From: Cephalothrix spiralis
Lineage: Eukaryota; Nemertea; Palaeonemertea; Archinemertea; Cephalotrichidae
DNA length: 11,138 nucleotides
Assembly: GCA_032353305.1 (NCBI GenBank)
Contig: JAUCNG010380703.1
Span: 1-11,138, forward strand
Reading direction: 5' to 3'
The notes under the pieces are model-generated. The model had not been told where the DNA came from and ran no database searches. It was given only the letters and a program-made list of their open reading frames with translations. A program made the translations under genes and the position numbers. Shown piece after piece: positions 1-10,700 of this stretch; position 1 is the stretch's first letter, and each line of letters starts with the position of its first letter.

Positions 1-77
1 GAAAATTTCAGGATATGTCAGGGAAAAGTCATGGAAATGTCATGGAATTTTGTTTTCAGAAAGTTGTGGTCACCCTG
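1..77. repeat. Truncated end of a dispersed repeat
   Basis: The stretch has short degenerate units built on GTCAKGGAA (GTCAGGGAA, GTCATGGAA, GTCATGGAA) and ends with GTGGTCACCCTG. On the other strand it begins CAGGGTGACCAC, a type of end I associate with dispersed repeats of many aquatic invertebrates. The element runs off the window edge. Assignment is by motif impression only. Confidence 0.45.
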
Positions 78-97
78 AGTCGTTGTTAAATATTTGT

Positions 98-328
98 TAT
101 ACCAGAGAAATAAATTAAATATGATTTTTTTTGCATGCAAAAATAATTTTAAACAAATTTTTATTTCGTAGAATTATTCCGTTTATTTCTAAAACAGACT
201 TCATACGGAATATAAGTTTGAAAAATTGTTTTTTCTTAGAGTTTTTACATTCAATGCCAGAAAAAATGGATTATGATACGTTTTTCAATTATTAAATATA
301 CCAGAGAAATAAATTTAATATGATTTTT
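98..328. repeat. 32-bp direct repeat, copies at 98-129 and 297-328
   Basis: Both copies begin TATACCAGAGAAATAAAT and end ATATGATTTTT, with one mismatch over 32 bases, 199 bases apart. The sequence between them is AT-rich and non-coding. This could be a segmental duplication or the ends of a small inserted element; no coding content is seen between them. Confidence 0.6.
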
Positions 329-344
329 GGCGAATTTAAATTTC

Positions 345-432
345 GTATTTCGAATAGACCCCCGAGTCTGATCTCGGTAACTGATCTCAGAAACTGTTGT
401 ACTGGCGCTGGTCCAATGCGCCAAACATAGGA
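345..432 (-). repeat. Possible degenerate tRNA-derived (SINE-like) segment
   Basis: This GC-richer patch in AT-rich DNA reads, on the minus strand, TTTGGCGCATTGGACCAGCGCC at its start. TGGCGCATTGG (423-413) matches the RNA polymerase III A-box consensus TRGCNNAGYGG except at one base. No convincing B box follows; the candidate GGGGGTCTATTCG is weak. A decayed tRNA-like head is possible, but so is chance. Confidence 0.25.
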
Positions 433-565
433 GGCGTAGTGACTTCGGATAAAGTAGTTTATTCATTAATATTTATGAACTTGTATTTTCATCAAGGATT
501 TAAATTTTAGGTTGAATTTGTGATCTTTAATTTTTTATTACATCCTATGTGAAACATATGATTGT

Positions 566-673
566 ATGATGCTAAAAATCCAGAATAAGTCCCAATTTAG
601 AATGAAATGAATGAAATTTCTTTGTTTTTTCTTTCATTCTAAATTGGACTTATATGTGTATTTTTAGCATCAT
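566..673. mobile_element. Short inverted-repeat (MITE-like) element, 108 bp
   Basis: The outer arms ATGATGCTAAAAAT (566-579) and its exact complement (660-673) match over 14 bases. After a short mismatched stretch the arms pair again over about 22 bases (ATAAGTCC, AATTTAGAATGAAA) with one bulged base. The loop is about 25 bases. No clear target duplication was found. It has no coding capacity and would fold into a hairpin. Confidence 0.6.
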
Positions 674-1420
674 TATCGCAACACGGATTATTGTGTTGTT
701 CTGTAGATTGTAGACAAAATACTTAGCAAGTCACAACTGTAACATTTTGCATCGATTCTATAACCAGTCTATTATAGCAGTCGACTTTTCAATTCTCTGG
801 TATTTTGTTATGGTCACTAAGTAACGGTACTCAATATGATTAACATGCCACAGAATACACTTCGGTATTGACACAAAACGAACAGGACATATGTCTCTTT
901 GTGTAATGGATACTGTTTGGACAGGGTTAGTTAATATAAGATATATTTTATACTTCTATGACAATTAATTCTATAACATGACATTCCTAATCGATCTTGG
1001 TCGCGTAGTAATTTTTTTTCCTAGAAAAGTGCAACGAAAAAATATATAATTCGTAAATGACAGATATTTGAATAATATCAAAGACTTGGATGTCCATACT
1101 CTATATTAGATAATGTTTTATGCACCTACTTTGAACAATGAAATAAGCTTAGTATGCCTCAAAAGGTGCAAAAACCATTTGATCTTTTTATGAATCAGTG
1201 CCACGTGACAACACTTATCAACACGTCACAAATGCGAACCAATCAGGAATAAGTAATTTACTATTTTATAGTAAACTTCCGTGTTAGGTGTCCCTATACC
1301 GTGTTAAAGCCGTGAAGTAATTAAAAGTCAAAGATTTAACAGGGTCAACAACTAATGACCTGAACCTGCTCCCCCTCAATACAAATATGAAGATATACAA
1401 AAAACAACTTTAATTTATCA
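674..1420. other. Intergenic 3' flank, no gene seen
   Basis: About 750 bases beyond the gene's poly(A) site. It is AT-rich, with stops in all frames at short intervals. I see no exon with recognisable protein, no tRNA and no strong repeat structure. Confidence 0.6.
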
Positions 1421-1445
1421 ATATACTTAATTAAAGATCTTAAAC

Positions 1446-1451
1446 TTTATT
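1446..1451 (-). terminator. Polyadenylation signal AATAAA
   Basis: The plus strand reads TTTATT, so the minus-strand transcript carries the canonical AATAAA starting 19 bases after the stop codon. Cleavage would be expected 10 to 30 bases further, near 1415-1435, giving a very short 3' UTR of about 35 to 55 bases. This agrees with the Link exon at 1754-1471 being the last one. Confidence 0.75.
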
Positions 1452-1470
1452 AGTAATTCTTTCAGATATC

Positions 1471-1754
1471 TTAGTAGTAATTCTTTAAGTAACAGTATGC
1501 ACCCCATTCTTTTATCGAGAAACATGTCCTTATACCAGGCGTTGACCCACCGCAGCCAGAACTCGTCTCCCATGTGATAGGGTAGTGAGCCTTCCTATCT
1601 GTTATCCATCCACAGCGACAGCTGTTCATTCCTCCTTTGTAAGCGATGGTAAGTTGGTCTAAGGATGCTAAACTGGCTCCTTTGGCGCTACATGCTGCAA
1701 CACCTTGGTCATAAGTTAAATCGTTATTTCCAAGGAGGAAAACACCAGCAATAG
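1471..1754 (-). CDS. Terminal exon: Link domain 4 and stop codon
   Basis: The last coding exon, 284 bases, starts at a TTTTTAG acceptor in phase 1 and ends with TAA at 1473-1471. It encodes a full Link domain: IAGVFLLG, LTYDQGVAAC, GASLASLDQLTIAY, GMNSCRCGWITDR, HYPITWET, GCGGSTPGIRTC and AYCYLKNYY. Only five residues follow the last conserved cysteine, so the protein ends with the domain and has no membrane anchor. The six-cysteine pattern is the same as in Link 1 to 3. No good splice donor is seen after the domain, and an AATAAA follows closely, so I take this as the true end. The open frame runs upstream past 1754 into the intron, but the residues there do not fit a Link domain. Confidence 0.9.
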
Positions 1755-4700
1755 CTAAAAATGTGAAAGGAGATAGGTTATATATACACCACTCCTTGAA
1801 TTCCTTGATTTCATTGAATTTTGAGACCACCTCCTTGAAAACTCCATAAATTTTCAAAAGTCCTTGAAATTTTTGAAGACTCCTTGAATTAAAAAAAAAC
1901 TAGGGGTTCTAAAATTTTAAAACATCTAGAATTGTCTTTATTTGGATGATTTCATACTTTCAAATCTTTTCGCACCAATCAAATTGTGTTTATCATATTA
2001 GAAATGTTAGAAAAGGTTGATGCAATTATATTTTCAAAATCCTACTTTTAGATCATTTTGTTGAACATGAAACATCACAAAGATATGTTTTCAGTTTTTG
2101 TCGTACGTTGGAGGAAACATAGACTCTTACAGACTGTGAACTACTTTATCTGATATTAGCGTTTTGAATACATTATTGTAAAGAAAATAATCTTGTTATT
2201 AAAGTCAAAAATACTTCTTGATTTCCTTAAAAAGTCCTTTAAAACTCATTGAATTTTGTACTGTATTTGGTGGGAACCCTGATATATTTTGATACAGTAT
2301 TTTACTAAATGGTTTAGTTGCTGCAATTGATATCCAACAACGTAAGGGTCGGTCATATCATTAAATTACGTCCAATTTTGTAAAATGTATTTCAAATCCC
2401 ATGAAAAATCTTACTGTTTTTCACAGCTCTTTTAATTTACTGAACATTTAAACAGCTTTATTTATTTAGATTGTTTTTAACAATTGTATTTAATTTTCGG
2501 TAATGTGATATGAAAAAACCCTAATCTTTAAATTTGGCCATAAATGTTACCTACCTCTAGGTGCTTTGTAACAATACGCGGCCGACATAGATCTGTAACA
2601 CAATCTTACTCCTGGCGTTGACCCACCACAAGCATTTGTTAGTTCCCAGGTTATTGGATAATGGTTATGTCTATCTGTTGTCCATCCGCAATTGCAGTCG
2701 TTCATACCAGCATCGTATGCCAATGTCAGTTGTGTGAATGATGCAAGTTGTGCCCCGGCTGCCGTACAAGCGGCAACTGCCTGATCATAGTTATACTGCT
2801 CACGTTCACCGGTGCGAAAAACTCCTGCAACCTGACTAGGTGCTTTGTAACAATACGCGGCCGACAGAGATCTGTGACACGTTCTTACTCCAGGCGTTGA
2901 TCCACCACAATCATTTGTTAGTTCCCAGGTTATTGGATAGTGGTTATGTCTATCTGTTGTCCATCCGCAATTGCAGTCGTTCATACCAGCATCGTATGCC
3001 ACTGTCAGTTGTGTTAATGATGCAAGTTGTGCCCCGGCTGCCGTACAAGCGGTAACTGCCTGATCATAGTTATACTGCTCACGTCTACCAGTGCGAAAAA
3101 CTCCTGCAACCTGACCTGTGAAACCAAATTACATTGTTACAGAAGTCATTCTAGGAGTTAATATACAGGGGGTCTCAATATTATGGAAAACAGCCAGATG
3201 ACGCATTATTGCGACTTAATTATGAATTGACCATATAGCTGCTAGTGATTAGGCCTGCTATGGAGGGCCCAGACTCTATCCCGATCCCGTTTAGAAAAAC
3301 ATGCTCTATCCCGATCCCATTTGTGAAAAATACCCGGTTGCCACAGGTTGCCATATTTGTTTCCCACAAATATTAACTCGAAATCAAGCTTTTTAATTAT
3401 AGTAGTTCTGCATTGGTGAGTGCTTTTAGAGGTTTTTATAATCGTCTTGGAGATACTTGTAATCGTTGAAACAGCCGGGCCTTTTGTACGCACAATCACG
3501 TTACCGTTATTATTCCATTTCCCGTCTCCGTTTCATATCCCATTTCACATCCCACGTTTCCCGAATCCCGTGTCATTCCATTTGGCTTATTCCGATTCCG
3601 TAAGGGCTGTTTAGGGCCTATCCCGGATCCCATTTAACCCCCATCTGGGCCCTCACTCGAGAGATTATGGTCTTCTCTTTCATATAAAATAAATTTGGGG
3701 CGAATTTGTCTGACATTAACTGAGCTACGTAAATATCCCCAAATGAACGTCCTTTCTACAGAAATATACTATACTCATTAAATTAATACCTTTTCGTTGT
3801 TTGAAACAATATGTATCAAAGGTTCTAGTCGAGCCACATGATCTGATGCCTGGCGTCATTCCACCGCAATCATTTCTCAGATCTGTAATTATTGGATAGT
3901 GAGCTATTCTATCAGTAGTCCATCCACAGGCACATTTATTCATCCCTGCTTTCCAGGCAGCAGTTAGCTGAGCAAGCGAAGCAAGCGATGCACCTTGTTT
4001 TACACATGCTGCTGCAGCTTGGTCATATGTGTAAGGATATCTTGATAATCCGATTTGCCTTGCCCAGTAAACACCGGCTATAACTTGCGAAACTAAAAAT
4101 TCCTCTGAAAATATATTTAGGATGAGATTACTTTCATAGTTAAAGGTAGTATCAAGTGCATAGTCAGATATTATGCCCTGCACTTAGTAATAGATCATAT
4201 AATATATTAGATGAATGCTGACACTTTCCACATGTCGATTTAGATAACACATAACCTTACACTGCAGTTTTGCAGATTGTGCTAAACAGATGTGTCTAAT
4301 TAAGTACTCATCAGTGATAATAATGATGTAGAGCCGTCAGCGATCGCCTGAACAATCTATTACTAGAAGAGAGCACCTCTGACTATAGGCACTTAGTAGT
4401 ATCCATTGAAATAATTTCTTTACATAACAATGAAAAGGAAATTGTTGCACCGTGTAATTAACAATGCCTAGGATAAAGGACAGGTGTTATAGCTCTCTAA
4501 TACAGACATTTTTAGCCAAATATGCAATCCAAATGTTCGTATTAGCCATTTTTGATTACGATAGACTGGTGAATGCAGTCCCTATTTATGCATTATTTAC
4601 CGCAAATTGTAGGGTTATCATTCATTATACTTACGTATACACTTTCCATCAGAAGCTTTGTAACCAGTAAAACAAATACATGTATATTGTTGTGTATTTT

Positions 4701-7700
4701 CAACTTCTCCACCACACACCGAGTTTGCAGTTGCATCGCAGGGATTTTTTGAGCATGGCCGAATCCCTGTAAGAAATAACCATAATTTTATTGTTTTAAT
4801 TATTTTAAAATGAGGATTTGTTGGCTTCAATTGGATACGTTGCTAAGGAATTTGAACTTACATTTGCACGTTTTGTCAGGCATGAAAGTTTGTCCTGTTG
4901 GGCAAGTGCACACGACACCAAACTGTGAATTTGAGCATGTTGCGTCACCACAGCTTGTTGTTTCACAGTTCATCGGGAGACATTTCTTTGTTGTTGTGTC
5001 AAGGTATTCAAAGTCACTACATTTACACTGCGGTCCACTCAATGTGTTGACACAGCTTCCTCCATTGCAACCAAATCTGTTACATTGATCTGGGACTGGT
5101 AAAATAAAAAATCCATTATTTGTACATGAATAGATATGAAATAGTTGTATATAATCTAACTTAGAAAGAGATTTAGAACGTTTTAAATTCGTATTATCCC
5201 TAAACATTGAGTTAAATTTAAAAGATAGTTAATATGATGATGTGCAGTATTGAGTATTTTACTTTCGATTGATTAATAGCTTGGGGAAAACCTAATTAGA
5301 TTACTGACATATTTAGTGTGGGAACTGTCCTCATTAGTCCTTAACAAACGTAATTGCATCCCAAAATACTGTATAGTAGGAATGTGTAGGCGTGTTAAAC
5401 GTTTAATATATAGCCCAATCTTCTGTTAGTATAAAATGAGGGAAGATCCCCTTTAAATTCAGATCTCTTGGCTTCGGCTTAAGAATGTTAACTTCCGAAG
5501 CACTCTTTAAAATACATTGTATTTTTTTAATTTATATTTTATTAGGTTTTTTAATAAAATAAAAAAAAAACCTTGTTCGGCTTTCCATAACAGGCAACTT
5601 CTCAAATGTCAAAAGACAGTGTTATATTATGATGATTGAAGAATAAAATATATGCTGATTGTAATTAAAGACTTACAGTAGATCTAACTTACTGGGATCT
5701 AATGTGAAAAAAATGTTCCCTGAAATTTGTTACCTTGGGAAATTTGTTACCTAAAATATGATTTGCGCATACACAAATGGTTATTTTGACCATTTAAGGT
5801 AACAAAATTCAGGGAACAATATTTTCGCATTAAAACCCAGTTGTACTGTAGTTCAGTTTAAGCCTGAGTTCAAATCAGTCCCTCAACATTTCAGATACAC
5901 TATCGACGTGAAAGATAGATCAAAGTATTTTTAATATCTCAACAGGACTTACAGTTTCTACATGTTGGTCCAGTGGCACCAGTACTGCAGCTGCATTTAA
6001 ATGTGAGTTGCGACATATCGTTTGAGCAGGTGCCTCCATTTTTGCAGGGATTTGGCCAGCAGAAGTTAAGGCCACCACTTCGAACTGCAATTGTTTAAAA
6101 AAGAATTACAAAAATTACGTTTTTTGTCGATAGTTTAGCGATCTTAAAAGCACTCATTTATAGCAATGTTTATCATTTTTAAAATACAGCCATTGCTTTT
6201 ACAGAATAACAAGGGAATACTACTCACCATCAGTTGGCAAATCAAGATAGTCATATGTAAGGTAGACTGGAATGAATTGGTTATTTGCCACCACAGCATC
6301 AATTTGAGACTGTGAACAAGAACCTGAGTATTCGAATGTTAGTTGCCAGAATTGACTGTACATAGCTGGTAGAAGTCCGGATCCTATCGATGTAGTTTCT
6401 CGACATACTTCAGTTGTGCTAGTACCAGTCATCTGAGCAAAGAGCATTCTCTTGTCATTTGTGCAAGTTCGTGTGTTATAGTCAAAAGTATAAGTCTTCC
6501 CGCTAATCATGTAGACTGTTGAAAGAACCTTATCAAACAGGCTTGTCTGTTGAGATGTCTTTACTGTGAATCGAGATGTCGTTGCGCAGCTCAGATTCGG
6601 GATGATCGGTTGTATATCTTTGACATAATAAGCTCGTGTTTGGAGATCAGAGCTAAACTTGACCCATTTGTTGGTAACAAACCAGCTGATGTCGTCTCTT
6701 GGTGGTGCAAATGACTGTGTTTCTTGTTTCAAAAGACCTGCCAAGTTAATGTAACCATTTCCAGATGATAGTGCAGTTGTTGGTATAAAACCAGTTGTAC
6801 TCCATTCAGTACCTCGTACGTCAAGTCCGACATTCAGTGATACAATTTGGTTGATGTCGTCAGCACTGTAAAAGGATTTTTCACAAACTTGGGCTCTCAC
6901 TCCACCGTTGGAATATTCAAGGCGATTACAATACACTGTAGTGACTTTTTGCATATTGCTCTGGTCAAGAATCATGCCCTGAATCATATCCGACAAATCA
7001 ATCCTCGAAGTCGTTGCCCCTATTTTGGATGCGTATGTTGTTGCAATATTCCCTCTGATGATTTGGGCATAGGCATCAACCAAATCAAATTGGAACTGGT
7101 AGATTTCTTCATACAATGCTGTCATTCCGGCTATTTCACTTTCAATCGTCCTGCAGGCGTCCCTCGCCCAAACATTAATGCCCTCGGCAATTTTTGCTGC
7201 TGTACTGCTTTGACCTTTGAATAAGTCACAGCCTGCTGTTGCCACTTTGTTAAGTTGTGCCGTAAACTGTTGGATATCATAGTTGGTGACTTTTGGGCTA
7301 TAATCTCCATATCCTTGAATGAATTTGTTGACTGTTTCGTCTGACACCTTTCTATTTAAGTTAGTCAGTAATGATGTCATAACGCCCATCTGCTTTTTGT
7401 TGTCTGCAAATTTTTTGCCAAGTTCGTTACCTTGAATTCCAAGTTCTTTCATGTTATCAAAAAGAGCAGCTGCCTCATCAAAATCAACATAAGCCTGGCT
7501 CAGTTGTTCGACACGGTCACCAATATCATTTGGATTGGGTATTTTTGGTAGAAAGTCTACCGTGCCCGAGATTTGTGAAGCTATTTCCATTGCAACAGAG
7601 GCAATTCTTGACACTACCTCCATACCAGTTGCAGCAATTGCTGATATCAAAATTGTACTCAGATCTTTTGCAATTTTATCTCCAACTTTTTTTGAATTCG

Positions 7701-10700
7701 TTTTCAGAGTTACAATTTGTCCTTCAAGGAATAATCTATCTTGTGTCGCTATTGCAGTATCATATTCTGCAACCTTCGTGAAGTACTGGCTAAGTGCTGC
7801 AAATTTGGAATCTGATTGTGCCATAATTTGATTCAAACCCAAGGACACGTCGTATAGGAGCTTCGCTGAGATGTCTTGGTCTTGCAATTCATTGAGGTAC
7901 GTCTTGAGATTAACACCCACTAGATCAGATGTCATGACAACGATGCGACAACTTCTGTCAGAGAATTGGGAAGACATTCCGATCATCAACTTTAGTGCGC
8001 TGAAGATATCATATAGATGGCAAAGCAGTTGATCATTTGAACTATTGCAGATTCGTTGGACATCATTGATGATTGGATTTATGGTGCTTGTAAGCAATGC
8101 CTTTATAGTATCGTATTTTCCTGTTCTCAGCGCATTAAATATATTGGTGTAGATCGTGTCAATGGAAGACTTGGAATAAGCTAAAAATATAAACGGGTAA
8201 TATTCTTATAAAGGAGGAAAATATATATCATTTCCTGATACAAAGTCAAATATTTTCATTAATATCAATAGCAGCAACATGAAACTTATACCAAAAAATG
8301 TCTCTCAAAATTCGCCTTGACATTCTTTAATTTTTTTTTGTCAAAATTCAAAATGTTGACTTAGTAAAATATTTGAAAATTAGAGTGTAAAATTAGTTAT
8401 GCTTGATTCTATGCACTAAAAGTATTTTGCTAAAATCTATATTTTATTTTTTTTAGTTCGCTTCGATTTTTATTTAAATATGCTTCTTATTATCTCATGA
8501 TTATGTAAGTATTGTTACTATTACTTCATGTGTCATATAAAGAAGAAACGAATGAAGAAACGTATTGATTTAGCAAAATACTTTCAGTGTATAGAATCAA
8601 AAATAATTAATTTTACACTCTAATTTTCAAATATTTTACTAAGTCAACATTTAAAAATTTTCAAAATCAACTTAATGATTGTGAAGACGAATTTTGAGAG
8701 AAGAATTTTGGTATAAGTTTCATGTTGCTGCTAGTGATATTAATGAAAATATATGACTTTGTCTCCACATGTGACAGTAATTATCATTAAGTCGTAAAAT
8801 CTGAATCACAATGGATTTATGGTAAAGACCCAGGTAACAATTTTGTGCTTTAAGCAGTCGGATTATGTGCTGGACATGCTTTTTACATTCGGTGCTGATT
8901 TAAACTACCATAAGCATGCTTTCCGAAGTTGCTCATAAAAATAATTAAATTCAAATTTAAAATTCAACGTATATGACGATTTTAATGGCCCCAAAAAGTA
9001 CCATTTTACAACAATTTTTTATATTCTATCATAAATTGTACCACGGAAAATTCCGCTTAAAATCTGACTGCTTTTTGCCTAATGTAATCCGAACATAAAC
9101 CGAACGTATATGGTGCTGACAAAACCGAACCACACATTTTTTTATATGAATATATAATCCAAAAACTGATTTTTCAACACTATAATACGAATATATTGTG
9201 TGCTAATGATTTAACAATTTGCTAACAAGAGAAAACGATGATAATTACTATATCATTATATATATTTGATTTGCACCATACAAAAAATTTTTTGCAATCC
9301 ATATATTCATTAAAAAAATTGATAATGATGTAAATCTTTGATTGATATTAAATCGTCGATTAAAGTATCGTGTTCTTGGCATTGCATCTAGCCATGGACA
9401 CACATGTGAACTGAACATATTTTTGTTCATCCGCCCCCAAATGGGTGGGCACTGCTGCTTCGGTGCAGTTTGAACTTTTTATTTATCTGTTTATCTATAG
9501 CCATGGTTACGGGTTATTTTAGAAGAGGTCGGATTACGTGCTGATCGAACCGTTTCTGCCCCATTTCACCTTTAAAAGGGACAGAAACAGTTCGATCAGA
9601 AGCAGAAAGCACGGTATGAGCTTCTTCAGCGAATGCTTTTTTTATGTAAACCAGCCGATCACTTCTGCAGGCCGAGAAATCATACTTTTAGCAGGAAAAA
9701 AAAGCATGCTTAAAGCACAAAAATGTTAGCTGGGAAGATTCTCAAAAAGAGATAGCACGGCCGGACACAAGTAAAATCAAAAGCAACTATAAAGTCAATT
9801 TCATATCAAATTTTCGACTGACTTGTCTTTATCAAGATACATGTATATATAATTTTTAGAAGCTAGTTTTGGATTCGATCTACGGTATATTCAATATATT
9901 TTATTCATACCGATGACGTCATAACCAGAAGTGTTTAGTAGTATGTAGCAAGATGGTAGTAGTATGTAGTAAGTAATTCCAGATGAAGACTGACTGAGCA
10001 AGACTGACTGGGCAAATTTATTTGTAACGGATTTATCGAGTAACGGCTATAGGTGTAACATTAGTTATATTTCTACGTATAGAGTACCTAACCCTAGGAT
10101 GGGTCAAAGGTCACGAACATCCTTTCACTGTACGGTCGATGGTGACATCATTTACCAAATCATATCAACTTATGTTGCAATAACGAGTAACATGTTGAAG
10201 CATTGAACACCTATAGAAATGAGCCATATGAATGGATCCGTCTGTATGCATCACTTAAAGATCGATGCAGGAACGCCGAGCGCAGGACCAATGTGAACTA
10301 TAGCTTTTTATTAGATCGCGGATGACTCATTAGAAAGTGTATTCTTGGAAACCTCAGCAATTTAAAAGCTCACCTTGGCATTTCTTTAATTGTTCATCAA
10401 AGATCTCACCACTCTTGCAAGAACACCAAATACCGTTTTTGACATCGACGCATGTCTGGCCACTTTCGCATGTATGAGATAAGCATCCTGGAAAATAATC
10501 GGTGTTTGATTCTTATAACTGAGTATACGTCTTTTAACATTTTTAACATATCATGTTCTGGTTTCTAGGCATTAAACGATATTTTAAACTAAATTCATTA
10601 ATAAAATCTAATACTACAAGTTCGGTAAATTGTCTTCATTTTACCTTTGTAGCCAGTAGCATAAACATAATTTCTGCTTCCAGCGCCGCATCGGTAAGCT

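Larger units (their letters stand above)
8181..10373 (-). other. Longest intron (2,193 bp), rich in inverted-repeat elements
   Basis: The donor is GTGAGC and the acceptor TTTTTAG. It separates the first EGF exon from the 651-residue exon. Two elements fill about two thirds of it (8240-8762 and 8829-9734). The remaining part, 9735-10373, has short tandem duplications near 9936-10013 and no exon I can support. Confidence 0.85.

Noticed and set aside
251-466. Minus-strand open frame of 71 codons
   Set aside because: No domain, low-complexity AT-rich C-terminus, and it overlaps the direct repeat and a possible SINE-like patch; it looks like chance.
1755-1857. Extension of the Link 4 frame upstream to an apparent ATG
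   Set aside because: The frame is open, but the residues do not resemble a Link domain and the sequence is the repeat; the TTTTTAG acceptor in phase 1 at 1754 fits the other exons.
3242-3614. Frames on both strands in the Link intron
   Set aside because: They are made of the TCCCG repeat units of the mobile element; the repeat keeps several frames open without coding meaning.
4810-5088. Plus-strand frame of 92 codons
   Set aside because: Antisense to the double-EGF exon, whose cysteine pattern and splice sites are clear.
7579-7662. Hydrophobic stretch in the large module as a transmembrane helix
   Set aside because: It contains Glu and Arg within the run and no adjacent stop-transfer signature; EGF and Link domains follow it on the same chain, so membrane spanning is unlikely.
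7530-7831. Two overlapping plus-strand frames opposite the large exon
   Set aside because: Both lie antisense to a well-supported 1,953-base exon with intact splice sites; they are shadows of it.
9538-9729. Plus-strand open frame of 63 codons inside the 8829-9734 element
   Set aside because: It runs through the internal hairpin and the right terminal repeat, and has no transposase-like motif.
9914-9921. TGACGTCA, a perfect CRE palindrome
   Set aside because: A single 8-base match deep in an intron with no promoter context; expected by chance often enough.
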